A DNA stretch of 64,000 nt, from positions 2,170,001-2,234,000 of the forward strand of contig JAGPNK010000001.1 of the NCBI GenBank assembly GCA_020746835.1, given 5' to 3'. Origin of the DNA: Stachybotrys elegans. Lineage: Eukaryota; Ascomycota; Sordariomycetes; Hypocreales; Stachybotryaceae. Of the stretch, positions 1 through 11,900 are shown piece by piece. The stretch's first letter is position 1; every line of letters begins with the position of its first letter. Under the pieces are notes generated by a model. It was not told the DNA's origin. It was given only the letters and a program-made list of their open reading frames with translations, and ran no database searches. The translations under genes and the position numbers were made by a program.

Positions 1-1402
1 AGTCTGGAAACTATCCCGAGTGGGAGCTCAATGTCCAGGTCATTGATGAGGACCAGGCACTAGCCTTTGGCTTTGACGTGCTTGATCCCACCAAGATCAT
101 CCCGGTCGAGTTTGCACCTCTCCAGCCTCTAGGTATCATGAGGTTGGACGCCAATCCCACCAACTACTTTGCAGAGACCGAGCAGATTATGGTGTGTACT
201 AATACCCCACATGGGAAAAGGGAAATGCATGTCTGACTCTGGTGACAGTTCCAACCCGGCCACATCGTGCGTGGTATCGATTTTACCGAGGATCCCCTCC
301 TCCAGGGGCGTATCTTCTCGTATTTGGACACCCAGCTGAACCGACACGGCGGTCCCAACTTTGAGCAGATTCCTATCAACAAGGTAAGACATGATCACAT
401 TAATCTGAATCGTACTCACTAACACCCCACAGCCCATCTCGCCTATCCACAACAACAACCGTGACGGAGCTGGCCAGAACTTCATCCACAAGAACACCGT
501 TGCTTGTAAGTCATAGCTCAAAATACACTCCCATGCCTTGTTCTGACCAAATAGATTCCCCCAACACCTTGAACAATGGCTACCCTAGGCAAGCTACCCA
601 GGCAGAAGGCCGTGGTTTCTTTACTGCTCCCGGCCGCACGATCTCTGGCACCCTCAGGAGGCAGCGATCTTCGACTTTTGCCGACCACTGGTCGCAGCCA
701 CGTCTGTTCTATAACTCCCTGACAGAGGTCGAGCAGCAGTTTGTCATCAACGCCATTCGCTTTGAGATGAGCCACCTTCAGGGCCAAGTCCAGGAGAATG
801 TCCTTGAGCAGCTGAATAAAATCAGCCACGACGTTGCTCTGCGCGTGGCGGAAGCTCTGGGCCGCGCTGCGCCAGAGCCCGACCCAACCTACTATCACGA
901 TAACACCACTGCCGGCATCAGTATCTTTGGCGAGAGGCTGCCCACAATCGCTACTCTGCGTGTCGGTGTCCTGGCATCCGTCAGGTCTGAGCACTCCATC
1001 GAACAGGCCAGCGCCATCCGGGATTCACTTGCCGCCGATAACGTGACCGTCGTTGTCGTCGCTGAGGCTCTCGGTAGCTCTGGCGTCGACATGACCTACT
1101 CGGCTGCCGATGCTACTGCCTTTGACGCCGTCATCCTGACGGGTGCTGCTCTCCCACTCGTCGCCGGATCCCGGACCTCCACACTCTACCCTCCGGGCCG
1201 TCCTGCGCAGATCGTGACGGACACGTACCACTGGGGCAAGCCACTGGCGTTTATTGGTGCTAACAGTACCATCTTGTCGTCGGTCGGGGCTTCGGAGGGT
1301 CCTGGCGTCTTCATGGCCAGTACCTTTGATGGCATCCTGGATGATTTCAAGGACGGATTGGCCCAGTTTAGATTCACTGATCGCTTTCCCCTGGATGAAT
1401 AG
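1..1402 (+). CDS. Large-subunit catalase, 3' part (5' end outside window)
   Basis: Heme catalase that dismutates hydrogen peroxide to water and oxygen. The window enters the gene in mid-exon with a frame offset of two bases. Exons: 1-191, 249-383, 433-505 and 555-1402, with GT-AG introns and consistent phases; the last junction rebuilds a Tyr codon. Exon 2 carries the heme-proximal signature [12 protein letters not shown], whose Tyr is the axial heme ligand, followed by NFEQIPIN. Exon 4 encodes the flavodoxin/GATase-like C-terminal domain that separates large-subunit (about 80 kDa) catalases from small-subunit ones. Because the N-terminus is missing, I cannot say whether the enzyme is secreted (CatB/Cat-3 type) or spore-type (CatA). 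Confidence 0.93.
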
Positions 1403-2537
1403 ATGGTGACGTGCGATACGTCTTATTAAGCCATTTAAGAATAAATCGATCAATAATATAGTAATTGCTAGACGAAGCTCGTTCCCATCATACCAGGAAG
1501 TGTTGTCAACATTCTAGCTACATATAGCATGGCACGCACTCAACCATGACGGCCTGCGTGTACACAGGCTCGGCGGGAAGGGCTCCAACATCAGACACTG
1601 CCCTTCCACAGGTGCGACGGTTTTCAACACAAAAAATGATGCATGACATACTTGCATCGCATCTGTTTTCCATCACGTGTAGGTTGCAGAACGGGCCGCA
1701 TCTTCTGGCTCCTATTTAGGTAAAATGTGGGCGATGCCGGGGTCAAGGGCCGTGGGACTTGACAAGACATCGACAGGCTTGCTCCATCTGCTGCGAGGCG
1801 ATTATCTGCATCAGGATGTCGAATATTACGGGAAGATACACAGCCTTGTGTGAAGACGCAAAGATACTGGTCGACGTTGGGTAAACGGTGTGGAGGGGTA
1901 ATACGTCGCCTGCCGGGGGCACAACACCCTCTCGGTAGTAGGTCATATTGGAGCCGGAAGGGTGTATCGCGCTGTCACCTCATTCGCTATTGTACCCCTT
2001 TCAGCACGGCAGAAGTCCAAGATAAAAGCAAAATACCCCAAAAATAAATTTAAAAATAAAATTAAAAATATCATAGCGACAATATCACAACCAGGCATGA
2101 GGGAGGGACTGTGACCCAACAGTGTAGGGTAGGCCGGCAGCTTGCTCTGGAGACTCGTATTGTAGATCAGTTTAGCGCCAGACCCACAGCCTCCGTGACG
2201 GCAGTGCCTGAGATAACTGATAAGGTACCAAGGTCGCCTTGACTACGCATGTGAGCAAGGCCGATCCAGGACCGCGTCAACATCCTCAGCTGACGTCTTT
2301 ACATATATACACAACCATCCGGATCACGCGCGCGTCTTCAGAGCTCGGCTAGCAGCTGTCTTACGTGTGAATCAGCCTCTACGAGTGCAGCGCATGGCGT
2401 GAACGGCCAACCCTTCTTGCCGGGCTTCCTCTTGGGAGCACGCGAGTCTTCCCCGAAGTCTGTACGAACAGAGAGAACATAGACGATAGACGAACTCAAG
2501 GAAACCCACGGGCGCAGGCATCCACACCATATCCAGC
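1403..2537. other. Intergenic: catalase 3' end to transporter promoter
   Basis: No coding region is credible here. There is an A/T-rich tract at about 2036-2070, and a TATA-like stretch (acatatataca) near 2300, about 240 bp before the transporter ATG, that could belong to its promoter. Confidence 0.6.
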
Positions 2538-3978
2538 ATGGACAGCGTACGAAGAGCCCTCGGGCTCAGTCCCGACGATTCCGATGCCAGCGTGGAGTAC
2601 GAGCCTCTGACCACGGCGACGGACGAGCCCACGCATCTTGACGACTCCACGATCCTCGCGCCTGAGGAGGATGTGCCATTCTCATGGATGGAGTATTCAA
2701 TCTTCACGCTACTCGGAGTGGCGATGCTCTGGGCCTGGTATGATGCCACAAACAAGAAAGCAGCTGTGCACCATGAATGCTAACCGCATCCCCAGGAACA
2801 TGTTCCTCGCCGCCGCTCCCTACTTCTCCTCCCGCTTTGCCGGTGACCCGTGGGTGCAGGCCAATTTCCAGTCCGCGATATTAACCGCCTCGACCGTGAT
2901 CAACCTCACCTCGCTCATGGTGCTGAGCAACTTCCAGTACGCGGCCAACTACCCGTTCCGCATCAACCTCGCCCTCGTCATGAACCTCGTCGTCTTCGCA
3001 CTGCTCACCGCGTCGACTGCCATCTTTCTCGACGTGTCGGCTCGCGGATACCTTGTCTTCCTTCTCTTCATGGTCGTCGTATCCTCGTGGGCTACGGGGC
3101 TCGTCCAGAACGGAGCATTTGCCTTTGCGGGCAGCTTCGGCCGCTCCGAGTATATGCAGGCGCTCATGGTTGGCCAGGGCGTCGCCGGTGTGGTCCCTGC
3201 TGTTGTGCAGGTGATAACGGTCCTGGTCTTCCCGCCGGACGAGCAGCCGCCGTCGGAAGCAGACGACGCGCCCAAGGCACAGTCTTCGGCGTTTTTCTAC
3301 TTTCTCGCCGCCGTCGTCGTCTCCGGCGTTACCATTGTTGCTCTTATCCCTTTGGTTCGTCGACACAACGAAATTGTGGAGGCCCGCATGGTTAGTCGCA
3401 TGGGCGAGTCGGTGACGAGCATCGAGGAGGCTGAGCGGGCGGCGCGCAAGGTGACGTCTCTATGGCGGCTGTTCCAGAAATTGCACTGGCTCTGCATCGG
3501 CGTTGCATTGACCTTTGCCGAGACCATGTTCTTCCCCGTCTTTACCAGCAAGATTGTGTCTGTGCATGAGGGCGCGGGTGGCCTGCTTCGTCCCGCTGCC
3601 TTCATCCCTCTTGGCTTCTTCTTCTGGAACCTCGGCGACCTGAATGGAAAGCTGGCGAGCGCGATACCGCTTTCCATCACGAAGAAACCCTTTGCCCTAT
3701 TTGTGCTGTCTGTTGTCCGCGCGGGCTTGGTGCCCTTGTACCTGCTGTGCAACATTGGCGGCCGCGGCGCCGTTGTCTCGAGCGACCTTTTCTACCTTTT
3801 CATCGTCCAGGGAGTATTCGGATTCACGAATGGCTGGCTGGGGTCGAGCTGCATGATGGCCACGGGTGACTGGGTTGACGAGGGCGAGCGAGAGGCTGCT
3901 AGTGCTTTCATGGGACTGTGCCTTGTTCTGGGCTTGGCGGCTGGAAGCGTGCTCAGCTTTACTGCTTCGGGGATTTGA
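2538..3978 (+). CDS. Equilibrative nucleoside transporter (ENT family, Fun26-like)
   Basis: Polytopic membrane protein of the SLC29/ENT family, predicted to move nucleosides or nucleobases; yeast Fun26 acts at the vacuole. Exons: 2538-2737 and 2796-3978, with one 58-bp GT-AG intron that splits a Trp codon, giving about 460 residues. The first about 45 residues are hydrophilic and acidic (cytosolic tail with an EYEPL stretch). The first helix begins at WMEYSIFTLLGVAMLWAW and about ten further hydrophobic segments follow. A charged central loop (about residues 215-230) and the C-terminal segment GFTNGWLGSSCMM are typical of ENTs. The ATG is the first in frame after the leader. Substrate is not deducible; a role in the nucleoside salvage suggested by the genes near 48-50 kb is only a thought. 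Confidence 0.9.
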
Positions 3979-4347
3979 GAATTTGCTTTGAGTTTATTGG
4001 GGGATCTCTATTTTCATTACGTCTCGGGCATGTACATTGTTCTGTCCTTTAAGGAATCATGATTCACCCACGAGACGAGCATGGCATGCATTTCAGGTGT
4101 TACGGCAGGACATGTACCACGACAGAATATTCAGCACAACACATCAATGCTGTTCCCTGTTTATCCATTCAAGTTAAAACATATTTATTCCCGACTGGGT
4201 TATAGGCGCCATCATTCATGCTGAGACTTGACATGTTACCCACCAGCACCCCTTACCCTAGAATTTGGGCTTGAAGCCGGACCAGTTATTGAGACGAAGG
4301 CCGTAGACCTAGTCCTCTTAGACCTTAATTTCTCGTCCTTCACCACA
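3979..4347. other. Intergenic: transporter 3' flank
   Basis: No ORF or RNA gene is evident between the transporter stop codon and the first tRNA. It presumably holds the 3' UTR and the upstream flank of the tRNA. Confidence 0.5.
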
Positions 4348-4435
4348 GCAGGATTGGTGTAGTGGCTATCACGTGTCGTTCACATTAGATGAACATTTTC
4401 CGACAAGGTCGCGAGTTCGATCCTCGCATCCTGTA
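4348..4435 (+). tRNA. trnV-CAC: tRNA-Val(CAC), intron-containing
   Basis: Cloverleaf read by eye. The acceptor GCAGGAT pairs with ATCCTGT (one G-T), discriminator A4435. The D stem is GTG/CAC. The anticodon stem TGTCG/CGACA encloses the loop TTCACA...C with anticodon CAC at 4381-4383. The T arm is GCGAG-TTCGATC-CTCGC. A 15-nt intron lies at 4385-4399, one base 3' of the anticodon, the canonical position; its TGAAC can pair with the anticodon-loop GTTCA. Mature length is 73 nt. TTTT at 4439-4442 is the likely Pol III stop. A- and B-box elements are internal. Confidence 0.93.
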
Positions 4436-4558
4436 TTCTTTTGCCGTTTCTTCCAACCATGTAATATGCATGGTAGGGGGAAATATCTTCTTTTGCACTT
4501 CTCCCTTGCTCTCTGCCCAATCATCTGTGATCCGATTAGGCTCGCCTCAGAACGTATA

Positions 4559-4645
4559 GCAGGATTGGTGTAGTGGCTATCACGTGTCGTTCACAAAGAT
4601 GAACTTTTCCCGACAAGGTCGCGAGTTCGATCCTCGCATCCTGTA
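4559..4645 (+). tRNA. trnV-CAC: tRNA-Val(CAC), second copy, intron-containing
   Basis: The exons are identical to those of the copy at 4348. The intron is 14 nt (4596-4609) and differs in sequence, but keeps the GATGAAC core that can pair with the anticodon loop. Anticodon CAC is at 4592-4594 and mature length is 73 nt. TTTT at 4650-4653 is the probable terminator. Flanks are unlike those of the first copy, so this is not a very recent tandem duplication of a longer block. Confidence 0.93.
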
Positions 4646-5281
4646 ATACTTTTGCTGTTTCCTGGGTTTCCGATGGGAGAGTGAAGTTGTATTTCCTTTT
4701 TGCTCCCCAGTTTGGGTGTTGGCTGGTCGTCGGGCGTGCTGAGGGCGGGAGGACTACCTATCCCCACTGCCTCTGCAACGGGTATTTTGGGTTTAACATT
4801 CATATATCTTTCACCTCGCTTCCTTGTTTTTAACATCACATTTGCTGTGACAGTAAATTTCGATAGGCGGCTGTCAGCAAACAAAATGCTTGCAGCTGGG
4901 CGTATCAATCAGCTCGGGGTAAGGCAGCTTGCTTGAGCAGCTGGCGGCAATTGCGAGGCAAACATCGCACGCGCAATTTCGCCGCCCGGGTTCCCAAACA
5001 ACGCAGCCTTTGACTTTTGAACTATCCTTTGGACTTTCGTTCTTGTCGTTGTTTCTGTGGCAAACGTTGTTCACTCTCCATCGTTGTCACAGAACACGGG
5101 AACATCGACTCTTGCGGTCCATTCTCTTCGTTAGACCCCTCTCGCCAATCCCTTACGGAAGAGCAAATCATCACTTCGGGGGCCCAGTGGTCAGAAAAGA
5201 GAACAGGAGGAAAGAGAGGTACGATGAGGAGCTGCTCATGCAAACACTGCATCCCTTCTCGCTGAGCCTGTAAATGGACTG
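4646..5281. other. Intergenic: promoter and leader of zinc-knuckle gene
   Basis: No convincing ORF. The stretch from about 5010 to 5150 is rich in T and C, as in other leaders in this window, and probably belongs to the 5' region of the gene at 5282. Confidence 0.45.
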
Positions 5282-6164
5282 ATGGTTGAACAGATGGATG
5301 GTCTCAACGCGGCCCAGCTCACCATCCTAGGCACTGCCATGGGCAAAGCGTTTGCAAACGCTGTCATTGCCAATACTGCGACCAAAGACACGCCGACTGT
5401 CAAGCCTGCTCATCAGGTCTCCAACAAGCCCGCGGCTGCCTTTGTACCAGCCCAGAGAGCCGACCCCCAGACTTATCCCAACCAACACCAATGTCGAACT
5501 TTGTCATGGAACGTGATAAAAGATTTGCGTGTACAAGAGGGATGCCAGAGGGTGAGAAAGCTTCCAAGAAAGCACTTACAGCCGACCTAATTCTACTTGA
5601 CAGTGTGGCTCCACGAAACACGAGGACGTTCGCTGTCCCCTTAGGGGCAAGAGGGTCAAGAAACTGTCCATTAGACAGGAGAGGGGGATGGCCCTGCTCG
5701 GGACACTCGAGACATTTGTTGAAGCTCTGGGCCCTTCTTGCATCATCAAGAGCGGCACAACCAACGACCACAAGCAGATCGGGGACGGAGAAGACGAGGA
5801 ACGAGAGAGCAAACAAGTGGCACCTCATGACAATACACCTGTGGAGAAGCCTGTTACGCCAATGAATTTGGGGCTCAGTGCAAGCATCGATGAAGCGCTC
5901 CTTGATTTAGCCTCGAGACTTTGCAAGCTATCCTTACCCAGCGATATTGAACAGGCCCGAGACGATGAAAAGAAGGATCAACCGGAAAAGGCCGACTCTC
6001 CTGGCGGGGTGCCTGGTGAGCAGCCCATCCCTTCCCCGGCTTCCACGTCGGATACCAGCGCCGAAGAAGGTCTCATCGATGTGGCCGTCGAGGATGAGTC
6101 GGCCAAACCCGAGCCGAGCTCTGCACCTAAGAAGGCTCAAACCTCAGAAAACCCCTGGTTTTAG
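5282..6164 (+). CDS. Hypothetical protein with a CCHC zinc knuckle
   Basis: I do not recognise the family. The model has two exons, 5282-5551 and 5604-6164, with a 52-bp GT-AG intron in phase 0 and 276 residues. The splice joins GCQR to CGSTKHEDVRCP, giving a perfect C-X2-C-X4-H-X4-C knuckle (C88, C91, H96, C101). This is strong support for both the junction and the frame. A basic stretch (LRGKRVKK) follows the knuckle. The rest is a low-complexity acidic and Pro/Ser/Thr-rich tail ending NPWF. Zinc knuckles of this type bind single-stranded nucleic acid or proteins; function here is unknown. A second Met four codons in is an alternative start. Convergent with HIS6. Confidence 0.65.
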
Positions 6165-6443
6165 TAACTCAAGGTTATTCGGGCGTGCTGCTTTTCACAT
6201 GGCACCGATGGCTCCTCAAACAAGTGGCGCAGGGGCAATGATGCGGATTTGATGGGGTTTGCGGTGGATAAATCTCCCAGCTGTGTGGTTATGTTGCATT
6301 GCATCATGATGGGGGTATTTGTAGGGCAGAAAGGCTGGGCTCAGATGATGCGGTCTCTGCCATGCGGTCATACCAGGCAAATCCAGCACGAGACGCAATT
6401 TGAGAAGTCGTTTAACCGGCATGAATTGCACATACTGCCCCCA

Positions 6444-7349
6444 TCACTGCGAGTTGTTCCACTTGACACAGTCATCAAACTTGACCCCTGAGCCTCCAAA
6501 GCAGTCCAAGGCGCTCCCTATCGTCAGGTCTACCTTTCCACCGCTGAGCCGCTTGACGAGCTCCAGGTCGTCCAGGTTTCTTCCGCCTCCTGCATATGTC
6601 ACTGGGATAGAACACCACTCGGCGAGCCGCTGCACGAGCTTCTCGTCTATGCCCTTTTGCAGACCTTCATTGTCGGCTGCGTGGATGAGAAACTCGGAGC
6701 AGTAGGGCTCAAGGGCCCGGATAGAATCTACCTCTTGTAAGCCCAAATACGAAACGCTTGCACTGAGGAAACATGAGCGCACCTTGGTTCACCTCCATGT
6801 CGGTGAGAGTTTGCCATTTGTTCATGGCAACACACCATCCATCCTCGCCTCGGCGGCGACAGCTCAGATCGATGACCAGCTTGTTCTTGTCACCACCGAG
6901 TGCCTGCAATACAGATTCTAGTCTTTCTTGGCTGAAGCGGCCTTCGGGGAATAGAAACGAAGTGATGATGACCTGTCGATCTTGACCTGTCAGCCCATCC
7001 ATCCTATTGAGAGCTTGTGTGATGTTTTTGTTTATTTGTCCTTGCGTGCCTTTTCAGCTCCGGCTTCAATCCACGACATGGCATTCTTGTCGTTGATCCC
7101 GCCACCCACTTGGAGACCGCCAGGCCACGCACCCAGCGCCTCTCTGGCGGCCTCGTCATTGCCTGGGCCAAGCATGATGACATGAGCGCCAGCTAGGGAA
7201 TTGTCCCTGTAGAGTTTGGCAAAGTGTGCGGATGGCTCCTGGGATACGTGGTTTGTCTGCAGGGCGGCTGAGGTGCTGTCCAGGGTGCCGCCCACAATCT
7301 GCTTGACCTGTCCTGCGTGGAGGTCTATACACGGGCGGAAGCGTGTCAT
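6444..7349 (-). CDS. HIS6: HIS6: ProFAR isomerase of histidine biosynthesis
   Basis: 1-(5-phosphoribosyl)-5-[(5-phosphoribosylamino)methylideneamino]imidazole-4-carboxamide isomerase, the fourth step of histidine synthesis (EC 5.3.1.16), a TIM barrel. Exons on the minus strand: 7349-7050, 6972-6783 and 6733-6444; 259 residues, the usual size. The N-terminus [17 protein letters not shown] carries the catalytic Asp9; phosphate-binding glycines are in LQVGGGI, and the C-terminal half has [13 protein letters not shown] and [11 protein letters not shown]. The second intron is GT-AG. The first has no GT near the required junction: conserved GAEK must join [11 protein letters not shown], which forces the donor AAG|GCACGC, a GC-AG intron of 77 bp. 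A TGACTCA site 161 bp upstream fits cross-pathway control. Confidence 0.93.
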
Positions 7350-8939
7350 GATGCGAGAGATCAGTGAGACGGCTGCGAGTGAAGGCGAATGTTGAAGTCA
7401 ATCGATCAGCCAGTTCAATGGACGGGGCCGAAAGCTCCAGGCCCGAAAAAAAAGTTACTCGACCCATAGCGCCCCAATTACTGTGCGTGTAAGTACTGCG
7501 CTTGTTTAGTGACTCATGATGTTTTTTTATCACTCAAGACAATACACAGTATATACCGATCGTGTCTATTATATTTAAATAGCAGCACGACACTGGCGGC
7601 AGATGTTTACATGAGATGTATGCCAGGATTTATTACAGTTGGGCCGCCATCTCTTCTACATGTGGGCTCCAGGCTTCCAAGGTGAGTAGAAAATGGAAAT
7701 GATCAAGTCTATGCAACCTTGTTGGATGACATGGATGTGTGGGCTTGGATGCTGCTCGGAGAGATAGATCACGATGACAACAATGCGATGCTACCAAGCA
7801 TGAGTGGATGGCGTGGTGCAGGGACAAGGTGGGATGGATGGACAAGCAGGCAGATGCAGGTTTTCTTGTTCCCAAGCAGTGGGGATGTTATTAGCTGACT
7901 GCAGTTATATACATATGTATATGCAAAGAGGATCGAGGCAAAAGCTTGAGCTGTATCCAGTTCCAAGGCGTGCAGTAGTGAGCTGCGAGTATGTCGTGAA
8001 GCGAGCAAGATCTCGCGCACGGGAAGCAAAACAAGCTAGGCTACGCACATGCAGATGCGAAACATTCCACGATGGGGCTACTATGGAGGATGATATATAC
8101 GAAGACGGCGCTGAGGGAATGCGAGGCCGGGGTTGTTTGGCGCCGTTGCTTGGATCATGCTTCAAGTGAATGACGGCTGCCATGGCGACTCGGGTGGGAT
8201 CCCTGTGCGCCTCTTCGGGACTGGACGAGCGGGAAGCGGGGATGGCGCCCACTTCTATCAGCACAGTGCCTGAGCAGATAGCGGGGGCGCTGTAGCGTGC
8301 GCAGCGCAGTGGGCTTGCCGTGGCTTACAGTGGCTTGCAACGCCCGCCCTTGGAGGGGAACCTGGACAGGGCCATGGCAAGGAAGTGGGCAGCGCTGGCC
8401 CGCGTCACCAGGGCAACGTGCCTTCCTGTTTGTTTTCCCAGCAGCCAATCAGCGCACAAGGCTGGCCAGCACCTCTGCTTGTCCCTCCGAGTCCTCAGCT
8501 TGTCCTTAAACACGGCATTCGAGCACCGTCGCCAGCTTCTGCATTTCGCCCTTTCCCTCCTCCCCATCTGTTTCTCTTCCGCGTCTGCCAAACCCCTCGC
8601 CTCGCTCAATATCGGTTTCTGGTATTCTGCGTTGCTTGCTCGCGCATTTCGATTCATAACATACCACCACATTCTTTAACCTGCACCCAAGCAGTCCATT
8701 TTCCTTTATCCATCCAAGTCGTCCTCGTTTGCCCGTTTGCCCATTTGCCGCCCCTGCTTCTTCTCCCTTGCCACGGACCATCCGCCACGCCACGCCCGTC
8801 AACACGATACCGAGAGAAGAGAGGCACGCGGCATTCCAGTCCTAGCTCGCCCATTTCTTGCCTTCCAATCTTACCCGCGTGCCAATGACTTCCGATCTGG
8901 CTTAGCCGCACCTCGAAACACAACCGCTACTGGTCCACG
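7350..8939. other. Intergenic: shared upstream region of HIS6 and bud4
   Basis: 1.6 kb between divergent genes. The HIS6 side holds the TGACTCA site. The bud4 side (about 8460-8935) is strongly C/T-rich with few purine runs, typical of a long fungal 5' leader. I see no gene in between. Confidence 0.55.
7510..7516. promoter_or_regulatory. CPC1/Gcn4-type site TGACTCA upstream of HIS6
   Basis: An exact copy of the palindromic bZIP site TGACTCA lies 161 bp before the HIS6 start codon. Gcn4 (yeast) and CPC1/CpcA (filamentous fungi) use this site to induce amino-acid genes on starvation. Position and neighbour make a functional role likely but it is inferred. A CCAAT box lies between it and the gene, at about 7474. 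Confidence 0.7.
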
Positions 8940-11900
8940 ATGGCATCGGAACCGGTGAGTCGGGCTCGTCTGATGTTCCCGTGCGGACTGCTGCTGATCC
9001 CACCTCAAGGTGCACCCTCTGCGCATATCCAAAGGCACGCCCGCTACTTCACCATCCAAGATGCCCACCGCCATCTCCCGCCCGCTCTCGGAGATAGGAG
9101 CCACCGAGATGCGACGAAACTCTCCCAGCTGGCATCAAACTTCTCCTCAGGTTGGTCTCCCTTCTGCCCTCTGCCCTTCCAGCTCCTCCAAGGGAGGGAA
9201 GGGGAAGGAGAAAAGGACACCCGCTCACAGACGTTTTATAGAAACCATCCCTCAACACCGACTCGTCCCCCTTCCAGCCCTCTCCGGTAGACCAAGTCAA
9301 ATCACCACGGGTCTTCTGGCAGAACCGCAATTCAGAGAACCACATCTATGGCGGTGGCCCTGGCTCCCCCTCCCCCAACCGCCGCTCCTCCATCGAGAGG
9401 CTGCAGCGCGCATCCCGCGTCAAGAACAGCAATATCCTAGCCCTCGAGCAGAAGCAAGAATATGATCCCACCAGAATCCCCCACCTCGAGAGGCCACTGG
9501 CCAAGGTTCAGGGAAGTCCTTTCGGTCTCCGCTCTCCTGAATCCGAGCCCTCTCCATTCGATCTCTCCAAAGGCGACAGCAAGTCCTTCTTTCCCTCGTC
9601 CATGAACTTGAGGTCGTCCCTAGCAGACGAGCCCCAGACGCCCACCCGAGAGCAGGCGTCTCCCACCAAGTCTTCGCTTTCTTCCCACAGATTCAAGAAC
9701 AGCGTCGACCAAGACTGGTCTGGTGACTCTTCCATCCTCGAGCGTGAGCTTCCCAGCGGCCGATCGCTACACCGCCACGCGAAGAGCGTGACCTTTGACG
9801 CTGCCCCACCTCAGATCAATGAATATGAGATGGCAACTCCCGACATCTCCTCCATCGGCTCCGATTCGCGCGAGGGCAGCTACGAGTCCATCGAGGGAGA
9901 CGAGGACAGTGTTCTCTACGATCCAGGACACCACATGGGGCAGGAAGACAGCTTCGACGCATCTCTCGAGGACACGGACAAGACTCCCGTAGTCGGCCCT
10001 GATGACTGGCGTCGTGAGAGCTCACTCCTGCAAGACGACAGGCAGCTCCAGCGCTACGAGCGCAGCCCTATGCCCGAGGGCGCACCCTCGCTCGCTTCGG
10101 CAGCTCGTCCCACGCACATCAGATCCGACTCGGCAAATTCCAACGGCGAGCACCGTCCACTGCCGCCCCTCCCGGGCGCTGGCCTGACGAGGTCTCAGTC
10201 CAATGCATCCTCGCGTGCCTCCCCGGGGCTCTCTGCCACTGCTGAGCGCATGCTCGGCTCACACCGAAGCCTGCCTTCGCCTCCGCCCGCCTTCTCGAGC
10301 AAGTCAGACATTCAAAACATTGGCAACGGCAAGATGTCGCTTGAAGAGAGGCTCAAGCTCATGATGCTTTCCGATAACAGCGGAAAGACTGCAGCAGAGC
10401 AGCAGCGAGAGCGCCGTCTTCGCCGTGGCGCCGGCAGGGAGAGACTGGGAAGCCCAGGCTCAGAGCTGGACGTCAGTGCCTTGGACACGAGTGTGCTGGA
10501 CAACAGTGCGCTAGAGCACCAAGAGGAAGACGACACTGTTGGCGATATCTCGGGCTTCGAGGACTATCAGCTTCCTACTCGCATCTCTAGAGAGTCAATC
10601 ATGCGCCGCGTCAATGGCAACGACGCCCATGAGGCCGAGGTCGACTTCAGCTTCTCCTCCCCAGCACCGAGCTCTAGCCCACAGAGGGGTGTCGCCAGAA
10701 GTCCTGAGCGCTATGAGCCTCTAGACCCAGATGTCCCCATCCCCTCTACCGAAGACTCCATGATTGACAGGGAAGAGGATGACGATGACTATGACGATGA
10801 CATGGAGGGAGATGGCAGTGTCATCATCCACCGAACCACAGACGATGAGAAGAGCGAGGTGTTCGACCTCTACCAGCACTCCGACGTCGACTACACCGAC
10901 GATGAGGAGGAGGAACCTCGCAAGCCCCTCGAGGAGTCTGATGGGAGCCACTACTCAGAGAACGACAGCGCCAGAGAACACTCCGAGACCATTGACATTC
11001 ACGAGGACCCAGTCCTTACTCCTCGTGCGCAGAGTCCAGTCCAGGGTGCGGAGAGGAAGAACTCGCTCCCCGAGCTCGCCAAGGAGCCCGAGCAGGCCAC
11101 TCTGTCTTCGGGTCTGAGTTCTTTCATGCTCCCCGAGGCTCAGAGACTGCAGGAGGCCAAGGAGCACAGCCCCGCGGCCCCAGAGCCCGAAAAGTCACAG
11201 ATGTTCGAAGAGCCAGAGCCTCTTGGTCGTCCCATCACCCCTGACCAGCCTGCCCCTCTCTCCAAGCCAGAGTATGACGGCTCGGGCTGGGGTCTACCTG
11301 ATGATGAGGACTACGAAGACCCAGGCACTCCAGAGTCGGTCATTCACCACCCCATCTCAGACTCGGAGGACGAGGAGCTCCCCAAAGAATCTCCTGCCAT
11401 CCCCGAGCGACTCGCCACTGTCAAGGCCTCTGGCTCAAAGCTTAAGACGCGGGTTTCAAACACTCCATCCGACCTGGCTGCCATGCGGGAAGCCCGGAGG
11501 CAGGTCAGCTACGAAGTGCCGATTGTGCCACCAATTCCCGAAAAGCACCGCAACCGCTTGTCCCAGAGCATCGGAACAGAGCATGAAGTGACGGGCGAAG
11601 AGTTCCTGGAGAGACATCCTAGCTTTAAGAACCGCAGCCTGACCTTGGATCTTGACCTTGGTCTGAGTCTCGATCAGGACTTTGAGCGAGTCATCGAGTC
11701 GCAAAAGCGCGGCTACCTCATGCGCCAGAACACAAAGCTCGTCGCTGCCAGCGATAAGGACGCAGATGACTCCTGGAAGGCTCGTTCTGCGGGCAACTCG
11801 CCCATCAAGAAGGACCGTCCGCAGTCCTGGACTGTTGAGCCTTGGAACGGTCAGACCCGACAGAGGAGCTTGCGCAAGCGAACTGGTGCCACTGGTCCCG

